Assembly: GCA_963777095.1 (NCBI GenBank)
Contig: CAVZOY010000006.1
Location: 372,001-436,000 of the forward strand
DNA length: 64,000 nucleotides
Source of the DNA: CAVZOY01 sp963777095
GTDB taxonomy: Bacteria; Actinomycetota; Actinomycetes; Mycobacteriales; Geodermatophilaceae
Direction of reading: 5' to 3'
The notes beneath the pieces are model-generated. The model was not told the DNA's origin and made no database searches. It worked only from the letters and a program-made list of their open reading frames with translations. Each line of letters opens with the position of its first letter. Within the stretch, counting starts at the first letter, position 1. This document shows positions 63,364 through 64,000 of this stretch, one piece after another. The translations under genes were made by a program, and so were the position numbers.

Positions 63364-64000
63364 GCCGGCAGGCGCCGCCGATGGACCTGGCCGCCCTGCT
63401 CGACGACCCCGGCACGCGGATCATCGTCTGCTGCGGCGCCGGGCGGCGTCGGCAAGACCACCACCTCGGCCGCGCTGGCGCTCGCCGCCGCGGAGGCCGG
63501 GCGCACCGTCGTCGTCCTCACCATCGACCCGGCCCGCCGGCTGGCGCAGTCGCTCGGCCTGGAGGAGCTGGACAACGAGCCCCGGCCGGTCGACGTCCCC
63601 GGGGCGAAGGGCGAGCTCCACGCGATGATGCTGGACATGAAGCGCACCTTCGACGACATCGTCGTGGCGCACTCCACCCCCGAGCGGGCCCAGCAGATCC
63701 TCGACAACCCCTTCTACCAGTCGCTGTCCTCGTCCTTCGCCGGGACGCAGGAGTACATGGCGATGGAGAAGCTCGGCCAGCTGCGCGCCGCCGACACCTG
63801 GGACCTGATCATCGTCGACACCCCGCCGTCCCGGTCGGCGCTGGACTTCCTCGACGCCCCGAAACGGATGAGCCGGTTCCTCGACGGCACGATGATCCGG
63901 CTGCTCATGGCACCGAGCCGGGCCGGCCTGCGCTTCGTCAACGCCGGGTTCATGGTCTTCAGCCGGATCATCAGCAAGGTGCTGGGCGGCCAGCTGCTGC
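63360..64000 (+). CDS. ArsA/GET3-family ATPase, second of pair (cut by window edge; one frame break)
   Basis: The GTG at 63360 overlaps the first ATPase's stop. The P-loop reads GAGGVGKTTTSAALALA once one extra G near 63437-63440 is removed. VLTIDPARRLAQSLGLEEL, LHAMMLDMKRTFDDIV, QSLSSSFAGTQEYMAMEKL and IIVDTPPSRSALDFLDAP follow. The gene leaves the window before its C-terminus. The intact ATP-site residues imply a heterodimer of two active ATPases. Confidence 0.87.
   Translation, partial: MSRQAPPMDLAALLDDPGTRIIVCCGAGRRRQDHHLGRAGARRRGGRAHRRRPHHRPGPPAGAVARPGGAGQRAPAGRRPRGEGRAPRDDAGHEAHLRRHRRGALHPRAGPADPRQPLLPVAVLVLRRDAGVHGDGEARPAARRRHLGPDHRRHPAVPVGAGLPRRPETDEPVPRRHDDPAAHGTEPGRPALRQRRVHGLQPDHQQGAGRPAA

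Overview
The window is about 74% G+C with tightly packed genes, many GTG starts, ATGA/GTGA overlaps and an actinobacterial gene repertoire: ANTAR, MarP, a Crp/GlxR-like regulator, a DUF4383 pair, a ChlI-ChlD fused chelatase and an MSMEG_1061-type flavoprotein. This points to a high-GC actinomycete, possibly a Geodermatophilales member; the family-level guess is inference. No rRNA, tRNA, CRISPR, prophage or insertion sequence was seen.

The first 46 kb are dominated by aerobic-type adenosylcobalamin biosynthesis in several blocks. 0.4-2.3 kb holds nucleotide-loop genes (CobC-type phosphatase, cobU, cobS). 5.4-9.1 kb is cobN. 11.4-16.8 kb holds cobG, an antisense glgC, a nucleotidyltransferase, cobH and cobIJ. 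22.2-27.6 kb holds cobK, cbiD, cobM, cobL, def and cobD. 28.9-30.3 kb is cobQ. 36.1-46.4 kb is one long operon behind a cobalamin riboswitch: chelatase I-D fusion, cobO, cobB, cbiMNQO (cobalt uptake), cobE, cobC, cobT and cysG-type cobA. Together they cover nearly the whole route from uroporphyrinogen III to the activated lower ligand. CbiD stands where the aerobic route normally has CobF. Interspersed are a cyclase-ATPase regulator, an MFS exporter, paired dynamin-like GTPases, an ANTAR protein, PlsC, small VOC/PPOX proteins, a MazF-like protein, a TetR/DinB-like pair and an AbrB-family permease.

46.5-52 kb is accessory-like: an ABC exporter, a DODA-type dioxygenase, SoxR with a perfect SoxR box, an SDR, queA and a VOC protein. 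From 52 to 64 kb the gene order matches the M. tuberculosis Rv3667-Rv3680 block from memory: acs, holin-like protein, EphE-like hydrolase, MarP, NUDIX CoA hydrolase, TlpA, nth, small membrane protein, crp, NUDIX, RidA, DUF4177 and two ArsA-type ATPases. A cupredoxin lipoprotein is inserted.

Two things shape the reading. First, at least 20 otherwise well-conserved genes carry single-base indels, mostly one extra C or G in a short C/G run. I read these as assembly or sequencing errors, and give such genes as spans over the corrected reading. Second, at least 14 start codons lie 6-10 nt behind a TANNNT hexamer with no Shine-Dalgarno, the pattern of leaderless transcripts. The most novel signals are non-coding: a two-copy 38-nt hairpin with compensatory base changes, a two-copy 50-bp dispersed repeat, a nested inverted-repeat element at 60.75-60.85 kb, and a double palindrome at 32.66-32.69 kb.
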